This document shows, piece by piece, positions 52,224 through 61,682 of a stretch of DNA of 64,000 nt. The position numbers and the translations under genes were made by a program. Source of the DNA: Clostridia bacterium. GTDB lineage: Bacteria > Bacillota > Clostridia > Peptostreptococcales > Anaerovoracaceae. Numbering within the stretch: the first letter of the stretch is position 1; every line of letters begins with the position of its first letter. Where the stretch lies: the NCBI GenBank assembly GCA_902363595.1, contig CABJAP010000005.1:1-64000 (forward strand), given 5' to 3'. The notes under the pieces were generated by a model. It saw nothing but the letters and a program-made list of their open reading frames with translations. It had not been told where the DNA came from and ran no database searches.

Positions 52224-54053
52224 ATGAAACGATATGCTGCTGGAATTGATGTGGGCAATGCGACGACAGAGGCGGCGCTGGGCTGTGTGGATGAGAACGG
52301 ACTACTACAGGCAGTGGTCAGCGGCATCTCGGGAACCACAGGCCTGAAAGGAACAAAAGAAAACAAAAGAGGCATCCTCCATGCGCTCAGCGATGCCTGC
52401 AGTAAACTGGGGATTTGTTTAAAAGACATTAACGCGTTATATCTAAATGAAGCAACTCCAGTCATCGGTGATTTTGCCATGGAAACCATCACCGAAACCA
52501 TCATCACCGAATCGACCATGATCGGACACAACCCGGATACGCCGGGCGGATTAGGTCTGGGAGTGGGAATTTCCATTAGACTGGAGGAACTTCCGGGAGC
52601 TGACAGAACTAAGAATTATATCGTTCTTGTGGATGATGGCTTTTCCTTTGATGAGGCTGCGCTGCAGATGAATCAGGCGCTGGAGCAAGGCTGCAAAATC
52701 GTCGGTGCCATCGTACAAAAAGACGACGGCGTACTCATCGCAAACCGTGTGAAGAACATAATCCCGGTCATTGATGAAGTAAGGTTGATTGAAAACATAC
52801 CGCTGGGCGCGCTATGCGCTGTAGAGGTGGCAGCAAAGGGTGCTACTGTGGAGCGGCTTTCCAACCCTTACGGCATTGCCGGTATCTTTTCCTTGTCGCC
52901 GGAGGAAACGGAGCATGTCATCTTTGTGGCGAAGGCTCTCATCGGCAGCCGTTCCGCTGTGGTTTTGAAAACTCCCAAAGGCCAGGTCGAGGAACGGATC
53001 ATTCCTGCAGGAGAAATTATCTTTTGCGGAGAACATTATGAAAAATCCGTGGCAGTGGATGCCGGTGCTGAGGCAGTCATGGAAGCACAGGAAAAGGTCG
53101 GTGTTCTTTTGGATGTGAAGGGAAGCGCCGGAACCAATGTGGGCGGAATGCTTTCATCCATTAAGGCCACCATGGCGCAGATTACAGGCCAGCAGCAGGA
53201 CACCATCCGGATCCAGGACATTCTGGCGGTGGACACGATGGCCTCTCAAAGCGTTGCCGGTGCTATGGCCGGAGAATACACGATGGAACATTCGGTTGCC
53301 ATCGCAGCAATGGTGAAGACGCACAAGCTGAACATGGAGCAGCTGGCCTCGGAGGTGACTGAAGCAGCAGGCATCCTCGCATCCATCGGCGGCGTGGAAG
53401 GGGATATGGCGGCCAGGGGGGCCCTGACTACCCCCGGCACAGATACGCCGATCTGCATTGTGGACATAGGAGCCGGCTCCACCGACGCCTGCTATTTTGA
53501 TAAAGATGGCTATAAACGGACCGTTCATTTGGCAGGTGCTGGGGATATGGTTTCAGCCATGATCTGCTCCGAGCTGGGACTGGATTCCATAGAAGAGGCG
53601 GAAAACATCAAAAAATACAGATTGGCCAAGGCAGAAAGCCTTTTTTATATCCGATATGAAGACGGCAGCGTGGAATTTTTCCAAAAGCCCCTGGAAAGCC
53701 GCCTCTTTGCCAGGGTAGCAATTGTTCGGGATGGGGAGCTGATTCCGCTGGAAACAAGACATTCCATGGAACGGATCCGCCAGGTCCGCAGAGAGGTGAA
53801 GCAAAAAGTGTTAGTGGAAAACGCTTTGCGAGCTTTGAAAAAAGTGTCCCCTACAGGCAGGCTCTACGGTCTTTCCCATGTGGTGCTGCTGGGAGGATCT
53901 TCGCTGGACTTTGAATTGGCAAATATGCTGACGGAAGCCCTGTCCCATTATGGCATCACAGCGGGCAAAGGAGACGTCCGCGGCTGTGAGGGGCCGCGCA
54001 ACGCCGTAGCCACAGGGCTGCTCCTTTCCGCATTGGAGGAAGAACATGGATAG
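52224..54053 (+). CDS. Diol dehydratase reactivase, large subunit (DdrA/PduG-like)
   Basis: 609 residues, the usual length. Actin-like ATPase fold: AGIDVGNATTEAAL at the N-terminus and IVDIGAGSTDACYF near 415 are the two phosphate-binding loops. It releases damaged cobalamin from the dehydratase in an ATP-dependent way so the enzyme can be reloaded. It lies 18 bases after the small subunit with an AAGGAGGGGG site and overlaps the next gene by eight bases. Sequence is typical for the family throughout. Confidence 0.93.
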   Translation: MKRYAAGIDVGNATTEAALGCVDENGLLQAVVSGISGTTGLKGTKENKRGILHALSDACSKLGICLKDINALYLNEATPVIGDFAMETITETIITESTMIGHNPDTPGGLGLGVGISIRLEELPGADRTKNYIVLVDDGFSFDEAALQMNQALEQGCKIVGAIVQKDDGVLIANRVKNIIPVIDEVRLIENIPLGALCAVEVAAKGATVERLSNPYGIAGIFSLSPEETEHVIFVAKALIGSRSAVVLKTPKGQVEERIIPAGEIIFCGEHYEKSVAVDAGAEAVMEAQEKVGVLLDVKGSAGTNVGGMLSSIKATMAQITGQQQDTIRIQDILAVDTMASQSVAGAMAGEYTMEHSVAIAAMVKTHKLNMEQLASEVTEAAGILASIGGVEGDMAARGALTTPGTDTPICIVDIGAGSTDACYFDKDGYKRTVHLAGAGDMVSAMICSELGLDSIEEAENIKKYRLAKAESLFYIRYEDGSVEFFQKPLESRLFARVAIVRDGELIPLETRHSMERIRQVRREVKQKVLVENALRALKKVSPTGRLYGLSHVVLLGGSSLDFELANMLTEALSHYGITAGKGDVRGCEGPRNAVATGLLLSALEEEHG

Positions 54054-54414
54054 AGATTACAGAATCGGCATTTTTTATACCGAAGAAACACTGCGATGGC
54101 TTTCAGAGGCAATATCTGGTGGTATCGAAGAGGAAGGTTTGCTCTTTTCCCTGCAAGGCTTGTCCGATTGGGATGAAAATGCGGGTCCGGAGCAGTTTGT
54201 GAATCAGGTATACGAGGCATGCTGCCGCGCCCCGCTGGAGATTGCCATCGGCGTCTGCCGGGATGAAATTTTTCTGTGCCATAAAAAGCTGGAGAAGACG
54301 GAACGGCTGTTTTCCATGAAAACGGCGGACATGGACGCTGAAAAGGCAAAACGCTTTGGACAGAATGCGGCCAGACTGATCATTTGCAGGCCGCTTTTGG
54401 AGATAGGGATATAG
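54046..54414 (+). CDS. Diol dehydratase reactivase, small subunit (DdrB/PduH-like)
   Basis: 122 residues. Start overlaps the large reactivase gene, indicating coupled translation. The order of a short alpha/beta domain with IGIFYTEETLRWL, GIEEEGLLF and AARLIICRPL matches the small reactivase, whose fold mimics the dehydratase medium subunit. Ends the operon; a convergent AraC gene begins 11 bases on, with no separate terminator seen. Confidence 0.85.
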   Translation: MDRDYRIGIFYTEETLRWLSEAISGGIEEEGLLFSLQGLSDWDENAGPEQFVNQVYEACCRAPLEIAIGVCRDEIFLCHKKLEKTERLFSMKTADMDAEKAKRFGQNAARLIICRPLLEIGI

Positions 54415-54424
54415 AGGATATCGT

Positions 54425-56491
54425 TTACCCAACTTCGATTAGTGAAAGTAGTATAACACTGTGAGGGTTGAGCTTATAATTTAAGGTTACTGTAGTTTCC
54501 TGCGTATCAATGAGTTGAAAGTTGACAGTCGGCGCTGTGGCCTGATTAATACTGTCGAGAACTTCTTTAGGCTGATTTGCCGGAAATTTTAGAGCCGATC
54601 GGTGTTGAAACAGGCAATGTGCACTATCTAAGTAATGCTCGATTACAATGTACGACTTTTGTAGATCCGATAGCACCAGATGCATTGTCAGCGGCTGTTT
54701 TTTGGGATTTGTTGAAATTTCGCTGTTGGGATCATATAGCAGAATATAGCATGAGGAACCCTCTCTTGTGGCGACCAACCCCGGCTGTTGTACAATTTGT
54801 TCGTTTCCAAGGCTTGACATCATTTGCCAAACATAATAGATCGGCCGCTTTTCAAACTGATCGGTTAATAGGCAGCTGCTGGGGTAAGGCTCGGTTGTGC
54901 CATCCCCAGACTCAGGCCCGGACTGGTATAATTCACGATACTGAGAGACGATACCCAATCGATTCATCAAGCAGTTTTGGATGATATAGGATGTCAGCAG
55001 CATGGAATTATGTGAGTAATAGACAGGAGTTGTCTCAGATTCCGCCACAATAAAAATTGTATTGGGGAGGAGCTGCTTGATCGAATCCAGCTTTCTAATA
55101 AAAGAATCTTGAATCTCTTCATTATGTGGATATTTTGAAGAACTGCTCTCAACTTCTACTTGCCACTGATTGACAAAATCCATCCTGTGTCGGCTTTTCA
55201 TATATTGAAAAAACAGCTGGAATGCATGATAAAAGGATTCGAATTGATGATCCCGGGGAACGGAGATACAAATTATCAGGTCAACAGAAATCTTTGCCAG
55301 TGAATCCAAAAGACCATTCAACTGTTCTGGATGAAAATCCTCTATGGTTTTGGATGTAAATATGTTTTTTATTCTTACGGCCTGATAGTTCAGGTCTTTT
55401 TTTGTTTCCTCAATAAGCTCCGCAGTGAGAAAAATGGCGCAGCTGTAAGGGTTGGAAATATTGATGGTATGCTCCCATTTATGGGAAAAAGGCACAGCAG
55501 GCGCAGCCATACGCAACTTAAAATTGAAGAACGTATCGGAAAGAGAAAAAGCGGTTTCACGGTACATATATGGATGAATGACAGCTTTTGCCGGTTCTGT
55601 CTGAATGTAAGAAAGATCTAGCTCCGTCCAGACCTCGGGAACCCCGTTCAAATAAGTTTTTCGGTACGCAGAAGGAGTCATTCCAAACCACTTAAAAAAA
55701 TGCTTTTCATAATATCGCCTTGCGGAAAAACCGCATTCAAAAGCAATCTGTTCAATGGATAAATCGCTGGACAACAAAAGAACTTCTGATTGTTCCACTC
55801 GAGTAAGGCTGAGAAAATCGGTCATCGAAAGCCCGATTCCATTTTTAATCAAATGGGAGACATAATATTTACTCAAATGCAGATAGTTGGCCAAATCTTC
55901 CAGTCGAATTTTGTTTTTAGCGTTAACATAAAGATATTCCTGTATTTCACAGATTCTTTGAAGCTGATAATCGTTATTTTCCAACAGGGTATTGTTGTGA
56001 TAACCCTGCTGTTTTACATAAAAGGATTGGAAGTTATTGATTAAATAAGTAATTATAGAGAGTACTTGTTCGTGGATTTTGTGTGCGGACGGTTCTTTTT
56101 TGCAAATTAGGACAGCCAAATGAAGCAGCATCTGCTGCAGGGCCAAAAGCTTGGGGTTATCTTTTTTTTCGGAAGCAAACGAATTGCATACAAATAGATG
56201 AAAATTCAGCTTTGGAAAAATATGCAGGTATAAATAGGGATTGAAATGAAAGATCAAAATCAAATTATCATCGCTTCCATTGGAAAACTTGTGCAGTTCT
56301 TTCACGTTAACGATAAAAATATCGCCAGCCGTCAGATGATAATGAAATGCAGTACATTTCAGATCAATCGAACCTTTCAGCACAAAAATAATTTCGTATA
56401 CATCGTGCATACTGACCGAACAGGAATGAATCTGGTATAAACGGAATGAAAAACTGGAGTCCTCCAGTTCATTGATTTTTTCCAATAACAA
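54425..56491 (-). CDS. AraC-family regulator with GH39-like C-terminal domain
   Basis: 688 residues. A cupin-like N-terminus (HDVYEIIFVLKGSIDLKC, HLTAGDIFIVN), then the two helix-turn-helix motifs of AraC at about 190-290 (LEDLANYLHLSKYYVSHLIK; IEQIAFECGFSARRYYEKHF), then a TIM-barrel-like tail resembling family 39 glycosidases (LTSYIIQNCLMNRLG, LTDQFEKRPIYYVWQMMSSLG). The expected acid/base motif is not evident, so the tail is probably a ligand sensor. Start is a TTG after GGGAGGG. It is convergent with the dehydratase operon and divergent from the NhaC gene, which is the more likely target. Confidence 0.8.
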   Translation of the reverse strand: MLLEKINELEDSSFSFRLYQIHSCSVSMHDVYEIIFVLKGSIDLKCTAFHYHLTAGDIFIVNVKELHKFSNGSDDNLILIFHFNPYLYLHIFPKLNFHLFVCNSFASEKKDNPKLLALQQMLLHLAVLICKKEPSAHKIHEQVLSIITYLINNFQSFYVKQQGYHNNTLLENNDYQLQRICEIQEYLYVNAKNKIRLEDLANYLHLSKYYVSHLIKNGIGLSMTDFLSLTRVEQSEVLLLSSDLSIEQIAFECGFSARRYYEKHFFKWFGMTPSAYRKTYLNGVPEVWTELDLSYIQTEPAKAVIHPYMYRETAFSLSDTFFNFKLRMAAPAVPFSHKWEHTINISNPYSCAIFLTAELIEETKKDLNYQAVRIKNIFTSKTIEDFHPEQLNGLLDSLAKISVDLIICISVPRDHQFESFYHAFQLFFQYMKSRHRMDFVNQWQVEVESSSSKYPHNEEIQDSFIRKLDSIKQLLPNTIFIVAESETTPVYYSHNSMLLTSYIIQNCLMNRLGIVSQYRELYQSGPESGDGTTEPYPSSCLLTDQFEKRPIYYVWQMMSSLGNEQIVQQPGLVATREGSSCYILLYDPNSEISTNPKKQPLTMHLVLSDLQKSYIVIEHYLDSAHCLFQHRSALKFPANQPKEVLDSINQATAPTVNFQLIDTQETTVTLNYKLNPHSVILLSLIEVG

Positions 56492-56828
56492 AATAAACCC
56501 TCCCTGGATCGCAACATCATCAAAAGTTCTTTTTTGTAAATATACAGTCTTTTATCAATCAAGTCAAGATGTAAAAGTGATGAAGCCTATAATGATAAAG
56601 ATATAATAGGACTTACACGGCAAAATAGATATCCGCATGATCCTTTTAAAGAATATGAAATAACAACATTGTAAGCAACGGAGTTGTTGAATCAAAATTT
56701 TCAGAATTATATATTAATTACAGGACAAGAGATGAGCTCATCGTTTCGTTCGTAAATGCAAGATTATTTTCGAAAGAAGATAACTTTAAATCCGTTATTT
56801 ATGGTTGTTTAAGGAAAGGAGTCTTTAA
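56492..56828. promoter_or_regulatory. A/T-rich divergent control region between AraC and NhaC
   Basis: 337 bases without a gene. It includes TATAATGATAAAGATATAATAGG around 56590-56612 (split here: TATAATGATAAAG and ATATAATAGG) as candidate -10 boxes. AAGGAAAGGAG at the end is the NhaC ribosome site. No -24/-12 element was found. Confidence 0.4.
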
Positions 56829-58190
56829 ATGGATGGAGGACTTATCACTTTACTGCCGGCGGTGATCGTAATCGTATTTGCGATCGTGACGAGAAAGACC
56901 TTTGAATCGCTTTTGCTTGGTGCCTTTGTATGCTGTATGATTGCAGCAGGAAAGGGTTGCATAACCGCGTTCATAGATTTGATCTGCAAAGCAATTTCTG
57001 ACATTGATGTGATGTGGATTGTGTTGGTGTCTGTGTTATTCGGCAGCTTAATCCGGCTGCTGAGAGAATCCAGGGCAACTTGGGCTTTTGCGAATATAGC
57101 AAAACGGTATGCAACAACTGGAAAGAAGTCACTGTTAATTACGTGGGTTATGGGAATTGTTCTTTTCATTGATGACTATCTAAGCATTATGACGACTGCC
57201 AACACAATGATGGAAACTTGTGACCGGAAAAAGATCCCGAGAGAAATGTTGGCTTATGTGTTAGACAGCACATCGGCACCAGTATGTGTGATCATTCCTA
57301 TTTCGGCATGGGTCGTATATTTTTCCGGCATCTTTGAAGCTCAGCCGGAGACGGATTATCTAGGTCAGGGAATGGCAGCTTACTATAGCGCAATGCCGTG
57401 GATGTTTTATGCTTGGATTTGTGTTTTGATTGTACCCTTGGTCATTTTAGGGATTATTCCGCGATTGGGACCGATGAAGAAAGCTTGGAAAAGAGCGGAA
57501 GAAGAGAACAAACCTTATTCGGATTACAGTAAAAAATTCAACCAGGAACTTAGTGAAGTTGATACGGAAGGAAAAATCAAAGTTTGGCATTTTCTGCTGC
57601 CAATCCTCACGGTTGTTGTGATCACGCTATTAATTGAAGATATTTTGTACGGAGTAATCGGCGGAATCGTAATGTGCGGAATCTTATTTCTTCCATTTCG
57701 GATCCTATCGTTTGATCACTTCTCCGACAGCGTGATCGGCGGAATGCAAGATATGATCTGGATGGCAGTGCTGATCGTGTCAGGCGCCACATTAAGATAT
57801 GGAGTCAACGAGATTAATATGCCTCAATTTGTAATTGATGCAGTGTCGCCCTACATGAGCGCAGCGCTGCTGCCGGTAATCGTATTTCTAACCGTTGCAG
57901 TGCTAGCCTTTGTGACCAGCGGCATATGGGCATTGCCGGCGGTTATCACGCCTATCGTACTGCCTCTTGCAGCCGCTGTAGGAACTAGTATTCCGATGAC
58001 CATGGGCGCGATCATTTCTGGTGCGGTATTTGGCGCACACGCATGCTTTTATGCGGACGTGACCGTACTCACATCGGGAGCGGCAAAAATAGATAATATG
58101 GAGCATTGCTTGACACAGCTTCCCTATTGTCTGCTGGGAGGAACAATCGCAGCAATCGGATTTTTAGCAGCAGGGCTGGCATTGGCATAA
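56829..58190 (+). CDS. NhaC-family Na+/H+ antiporter-like transporter
   Basis: 453 residues, about eleven to twelve membrane helices. The NhaC-type blocks FIDDYLSIMTTANTMM (near 115-130), LDSTSAPVCVIIPISAWVV (near 147) and SGAVFGAHACFYADVTVLTSGA (near 400) are present. Family members exchange sodium for protons, and several act in amino-acid or organic-acid exchange. AGGAAAGGAGTC precedes the ATG. It is first in a run with saccharopine dehydrogenase-like, SDR and iron dehydrogenase genes, so it may import the substrate of that run. Confidence 0.87.
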   Translation: MDGGLITLLPAVIVIVFAIVTRKTFESLLLGAFVCCMIAAGKGCITAFIDLICKAISDIDVMWIVLVSVLFGSLIRLLRESRATWAFANIAKRYATTGKKSLLITWVMGIVLFIDDYLSIMTTANTMMETCDRKKIPREMLAYVLDSTSAPVCVIIPISAWVVYFSGIFEAQPETDYLGQGMAAYYSAMPWMFYAWICVLIVPLVILGIIPRLGPMKKAWKRAEEENKPYSDYSKKFNQELSEVDTEGKIKVWHFLLPILTVVVITLLIEDILYGVIGGIVMCGILFLPFRILSFDHFSDSVIGGMQDMIWMAVLIVSGATLRYGVNEINMPQFVIDAVSPYMSAALLPVIVFLTVAVLAFVTSGIWALPAVITPIVLPLAAAVGTSIPMTMGAIISGAVFGAHACFYADVTVLTSGAAKIDNMEHCLTQLPYCLLGGTIAAIGFLAAGLALA

Positions 58191-58218
58191 AAATTAAAGT
58201 ATAGAAAGGAACAACAAA

Positions 58219-59424
58219 ATGAATATTTTATTACTGGGAGCAGGAGGTCAAGGAGGACCTTGCGCCTCCATCATGGCTAGAGACAAGGATATCGAGAAAG
58301 TCGTCATCGCAGATACCAATCTTGATTTCGCACGGAAGGTAGTGGACAAGATCAACAATCCGAAAGTGGAACTGATTCGGCTTGACTGTACCGATATTGA
58401 CGCTGTTGTGAAAGCATGCGAAGGCATGGACTGCATGATCGATCTGACACCCGTATGGCTGGGGCCGACAGTGATCGAAGCGGCGCTGAAAGCGAATGTC
58501 GACTACGTGAGTACCTCCTTTGACGCTCCTTATCTGGACCAGATTGCCAAGGGAGAGGAACGCTATCTGGACAAAGAACTGAAAGAGGCGGGCGTGAAGG
58601 TGCTGCTGGGATGCGGACTGGCCCCGGGGTTCGTCAATGTGGTTGTAAGAAAATACTGTGATAAGCTGGATACAGTTAAAAGCGTCAAGTATCGATTGGG
58701 AAAACAAAAATTGAATCTGGGCGAATTCGGGGAAGTGACCGACCCATGGAATCCGGGCTGGTCGCCGAAGCAGGCGCTGATTGATTTTTCCAATCCGTGT
58801 TATGTGTTTCGAAATGGAAAATTTGAGACTTTGCCGCCGTTTACAGAAATCGAAGACTTTCCATTTCCAGCAAAAAATCAGCTGGTATCCCACCATACGC
58901 ATGAAGAGGTTGTAAGCACACCGGTGGTAATTGGAAAAGGAATTGAATACTGCGATTTCAAATATTACGTGGCCAGACAGGCGGCAACCTTTGTCTCTAT
59001 GGGATTGGCGTCTCAGGATGAAGTGGAATTCGGAGGAGGAAGCTTCAAGCCCATTGATTTCATCGTCAGCTTTGTGCCGAAACCGGGAAATGCGTTTTTG
59101 GACGAAGACGCGGATTATCTGGAGGAGCATGACGGGGATGTGGCGATCCCCAGCGTTCTGATTATCGAAGGAACCAAAGATGGAAAACAGGTACAGTATA
59201 AAATTCATTGCCCTAAGTTGATCGGCCATCCGAAGGCGTTAAACGAGATTTTCGGAACCAGCTACATCAGTATCGCGCTGCCGGCTGTCATCGGGGCGAA
59301 GATGCTGGTAGAGGGAGGAAACGGTCTTCATCCTGGAGTCAATCTGCCAGAAGAACTGGATCCGGACCGATTCTTCGAACACTTTTTCGGAACAGGAATT
59401 CCTTATCAATGGGAAGAACTCTAA
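58219..59424 (+). CDS. Saccharopine dehydrogenase-like NAD(P) oxidoreductase
   Basis: 401 residues. N-terminal Rossmann fold with LLGAGGQGGPCAS (residues 4-16), an acidic ADTN end of the second strand, and CEGMDCMIDLTPVW near 76. LLGCGLAPGFVNVVVRKY near 130 is the typical family loop before the dimerisation domain. It would act on an amino-acid-derived imine or carbonyl. AAAGGAACAAC precedes the ATG. Second gene of the NhaC run. A truncated relative is near 30.4 kb. Exact substrate unknown; lysine, carboxyspermidine and other amino acid dehydrogenases share this fold. Confidence 0.85.
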   Translation: MNILLLGAGGQGGPCASIMARDKDIEKVVIADTNLDFARKVVDKINNPKVELIRLDCTDIDAVVKACEGMDCMIDLTPVWLGPTVIEAALKANVDYVSTSFDAPYLDQIAKGEERYLDKELKEAGVKVLLGCGLAPGFVNVVVRKYCDKLDTVKSVKYRLGKQKLNLGEFGEVTDPWNPGWSPKQALIDFSNPCYVFRNGKFETLPPFTEIEDFPFPAKNQLVSHHTHEEVVSTPVVIGKGIEYCDFKYYVARQAATFVSMGLASQDEVEFGGGSFKPIDFIVSFVPKPGNAFLDEDADYLEEHDGDVAIPSVLIIEGTKDGKQVQYKIHCPKLIGHPKALNEIFGTSYISIALPAVIGAKMLVEGGNGLHPGVNLPEELDPDRFFEHFFGTGIPYQWEEL

Positions 59425-59439
59425 GTACAAGAGGGTGAC

Positions 59440-59479
59440 TTATGGGCAGAGTGGGGGGCTTTCCTTACCTTGCCCATAA
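59440..59479 (+). other. Intercistronic stem-loop
   Basis: TTATGGGCA pairs with TGCCCATAA across 22 bases, between the saccharopine dehydrogenase-like and SDR genes. No T-run; likely mRNA processing or attenuation. Confidence 0.5.
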
Positions 59480-59503
59480 CGATTAAAGAAGGAGAAAACA
59501 ATT

Positions 59504-60283
59504 ATGGAGAAATTTTCATTAAAGGGAAAAGCTGCGGTGGTGACGGGAGCTGGATCCGGACTAGGGTATGCTACGGCCAGGCGCTTTAAAGCAGCAAGAG
59601 CTAAGGTAGTAATGGCCGATATTAACAGTAAAACTGCCGAGCTGGCGAAAGAACTGGGATCCTACTTTATTAAAACGGATGTCAGTTGTGAGGCAGACGT
59701 GGAAAATTTAATGAAATCAGCATCAGAAAAATTAGGTGGTTTGGATATCGTTGTAAATAATGCCGGGATTATCTGTCCTGAGGAGCTGTTGGAAAATGCC
59801 GATAAAAATACTTATCAGACACTTTTTAACGTCAATGTTATGGGTGTAGTATACGGTATCAAATACGGTCAGAAGTACATGAGAGATGGCGGTACTATCC
59901 TAAATACTGCCTCTAATTCTGCCAACGGCGATTATGCGGGCTACGGACCTTATATTATGAGCAAAATTTCCGTGGTGGGCCTTACTAAGGCAGCGGCGAT
60001 TGAACTGGCACCGAGAAACATCAGAGTCAACTGCATCTGTCCCAATACTATTGATACACCGATGGCGTATGTGGATGGATGTGAAACCGAACTGCAGGTG
60101 ATGGGAATTCAGACTCCTTTGGCAAGGATGTGCAAAGCGGATGAAGCGGCGGCCTTATATCACTTTCTAGCAGCAGATGACTGTAAATACATAACTGGGG
60201 AAGATATTTATATTGACGGAGGCTTGAAAGCAGGTCCGGCAAACCAAATGATCGACGCGATTCTGACCAGTCTGAAAAAATAG
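59504..60283 (+). CDS. Short-chain dehydrogenase/reductase
   Basis: Classical SDR of 259 residues: TGAGSGLG cofactor loop, NNAG near 87, serine in NTASNSANG, and YIMSK for Tyr and Lys near 150. AAGAAGGAG precedes the ATG. C-terminal DIYIDGGLKAGPA is typical of 3-oxoacyl-type or 3-hydroxybutyrate-type members. Third gene of the NhaC run, 40 bases before an iron alcohol dehydrogenase. It would oxidise a secondary alcohol or reduce a ketone in the same pathway. Confidence 0.88.
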   Translation: MEKFSLKGKAAVVTGAGSGLGYATARRFKAARAKVVMADINSKTAELAKELGSYFIKTDVSCEADVENLMKSASEKLGGLDIVVNNAGIICPEELLENADKNTYQTLFNVNVMGVVYGIKYGQKYMRDGGTILNTASNSANGDYAGYGPYIMSKISVVGLTKAAAIELAPRNIRVNCICPNTIDTPMAYVDGCETELQVMGIQTPLARMCKADEAAALYHFLAADDCKYITGEDIYIDGGLKAGPANQMIDAILTSLKK

Positions 60284-60323
60284 CACCTATAATCAATAGA
60301 AAGCATTGAGAAAGGGAAAACGA

Positions 60324-61484
60324 ATGAAAGATTTTGTATTCAGAATGCCGACGAGGGTTCGTTTTGGAATCGGTATAACCAAAACATTGGGCAAAATTTT
60401 AAAAGAGGAATTGAGATATAGCAATATTTTTATCGCTTCGGATCCGGGAATTGTTCAGGCAGGCCTGATTGATCGGATAGAGGAGGCATTGAAAGCAGAA
60501 GGAATTCGTTTTTGTCTGTATGATCAACTGGTACCTGATCCAACCATAGAAGTTGTCGATGAAGCAGCCGATGTTTTGCGAAAAAGCGGAGCCGAGGCGG
60601 TATTAGCGGTGGGTGGCGGGAGTGTAATCGATACGGCTAAGGCTATGTGTATGTTACAGACTCACGAGGGTTCGATCCGCGACTATCTATTTGGAGGCAG
60701 CAAATCGGTATCCCATGCGATTATGCCTCTGATCTGCATACCAACGACCGCAGGAACAGGAAGCGAAATGACTGCTGCGTCGGTAATTACCGATCAGCAG
60801 ACGAAAACGAAAGTATCCGTAACCCATGAAAATTTGATTCCCAGACTCGCTGTCATCGACCCGCAGCTGCAGGCAGGGATGCCGCCGTTAATTACAGCAA
60901 CGACCGGCATGGACGCTCTTACCCACGCCATAGAATCTTATGTTTCTTTGAATGCGGGGCCGATCAGCGATGCAATGGGGTTAGCGGCGGTTAAACAGAT
61001 TTCACAAAATTTGAGAACGGCGGCAGCAGACGGCAGTAATCTCCAGGCCAGGGCCAATATGGCCGTTGCAAGTACAATGGCCGGTGCAGCTTTTATGAAC
61101 GGCGGACTTGGGGTAGTTCACGGCATAGCCCAGGCGATTGGGGCCGCGGCTCATGTGCCTCACGGTACGGCAAACGCTTTGCTGCTTCCTTATTGTATGA
61201 GGAGAAATGTTGTCGGCAATCTGAAAAAGTTCAAGGATATAGCAGATGCCATGGGCGAAAATACTGAGGGGCTTACGGTTAGAGCGGCGGCCGACCGTGC
61301 TGTTTCGGCTGTTTTTCAACTTGATCAGGATCTGAAAGTGCCTATGCATTTAAAGCAAGTCGGCGTTACCCATGAAATGTTTCCGAAAATAATTAAGGCT
61401 ACGATGGAATACCGGATGTTGACAACTAATCCATGTCAATTATCTTCAGATGACGTATTGAGTATTTTGCAAAGCGCATATTAA
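60324..61484 (+). CDS. Iron-containing alcohol dehydrogenase, paralog 2
   Basis: 386 residues. GGGSVIDTAK near 98, TTAGTGSEMT near 146, metal ligands D and H in GMDALTHAIE near 202, then H in VVHGIAQAIGAAAHVPHG near 265-281. AAAGGGAAAACG precedes the ATG. It belongs to the 1,3-propanediol/lactaldehyde-type branch, different from the 22.6-kb paralog. Ends the NhaC run; a sigma-54 promoter and a separate aminotransferase gene follow. It may handle an aldehyde formed by that run or by the diol dehydratase. Confidence 0.9.
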   Translation: MKDFVFRMPTRVRFGIGITKTLGKILKEELRYSNIFIASDPGIVQAGLIDRIEEALKAEGIRFCLYDQLVPDPTIEVVDEAADVLRKSGAEAVLAVGGGSVIDTAKAMCMLQTHEGSIRDYLFGGSKSVSHAIMPLICIPTTAGTGSEMTAASVITDQQTKTKVSVTHENLIPRLAVIDPQLQAGMPPLITATTGMDALTHAIESYVSLNAGPISDAMGLAAVKQISQNLRTAAADGSNLQARANMAVASTMAGAAFMNGGLGVVHGIAQAIGAAAHVPHGTANALLLPYCMRRNVVGNLKKFKDIADAMGENTEGLTVRAAADRAVSAVFQLDQDLKVPMHLKQVGVTHEMFPKIIKATMEYRMLTTNPCQLSSDDVLSILQSAY

Positions 61485-61628
61485 GGAGAGAAAAACCAAA
61501 ACTCTGACAAGGCAGCCGCTAGCTATAAGCCGGGTATCCTATTGCGTCTTTTTCTTTGGTAAAGTAAATATTCATTACAAAAATAAACGGATATTTCTCA
61601 GGGTTGTACATTGGAATAAACTCAGCTA

Positions 61629-61644
61629 TGGCATAAATATTGCA
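61629..61644 (+). promoter_or_regulatory. Sigma-54 (-24/-12) promoter
   Basis: TGGCATAAATATTGCA matches the TGGCA-N6-TTGCA consensus, with the GG and GC doublets 12 bases apart. It lies 39 bases before the aminotransferase start, which leaves room for a short leader and AAGGAGG. It needs an enhancer-binding activator, none of which is in the window. Confidence 0.7.
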
Positions 61645-61682
61645 CAGTTCTAAAGTAAAATAAAAACTGAAGGAGGCAAAAA

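Noticed and set aside
49535..54414. Bacterial microcompartment (Pdu-type) locus
   Set aside because: No shell protein genes and no targeting extension on the dehydratase subunits in the window.
58231..59229. 332-codon minus-strand frame opposite the saccharopine dehydrogenase-like gene
   Set aside because: Antisense shadow; residue composition is odd and the plus strand carries a clear Rossmann motif.
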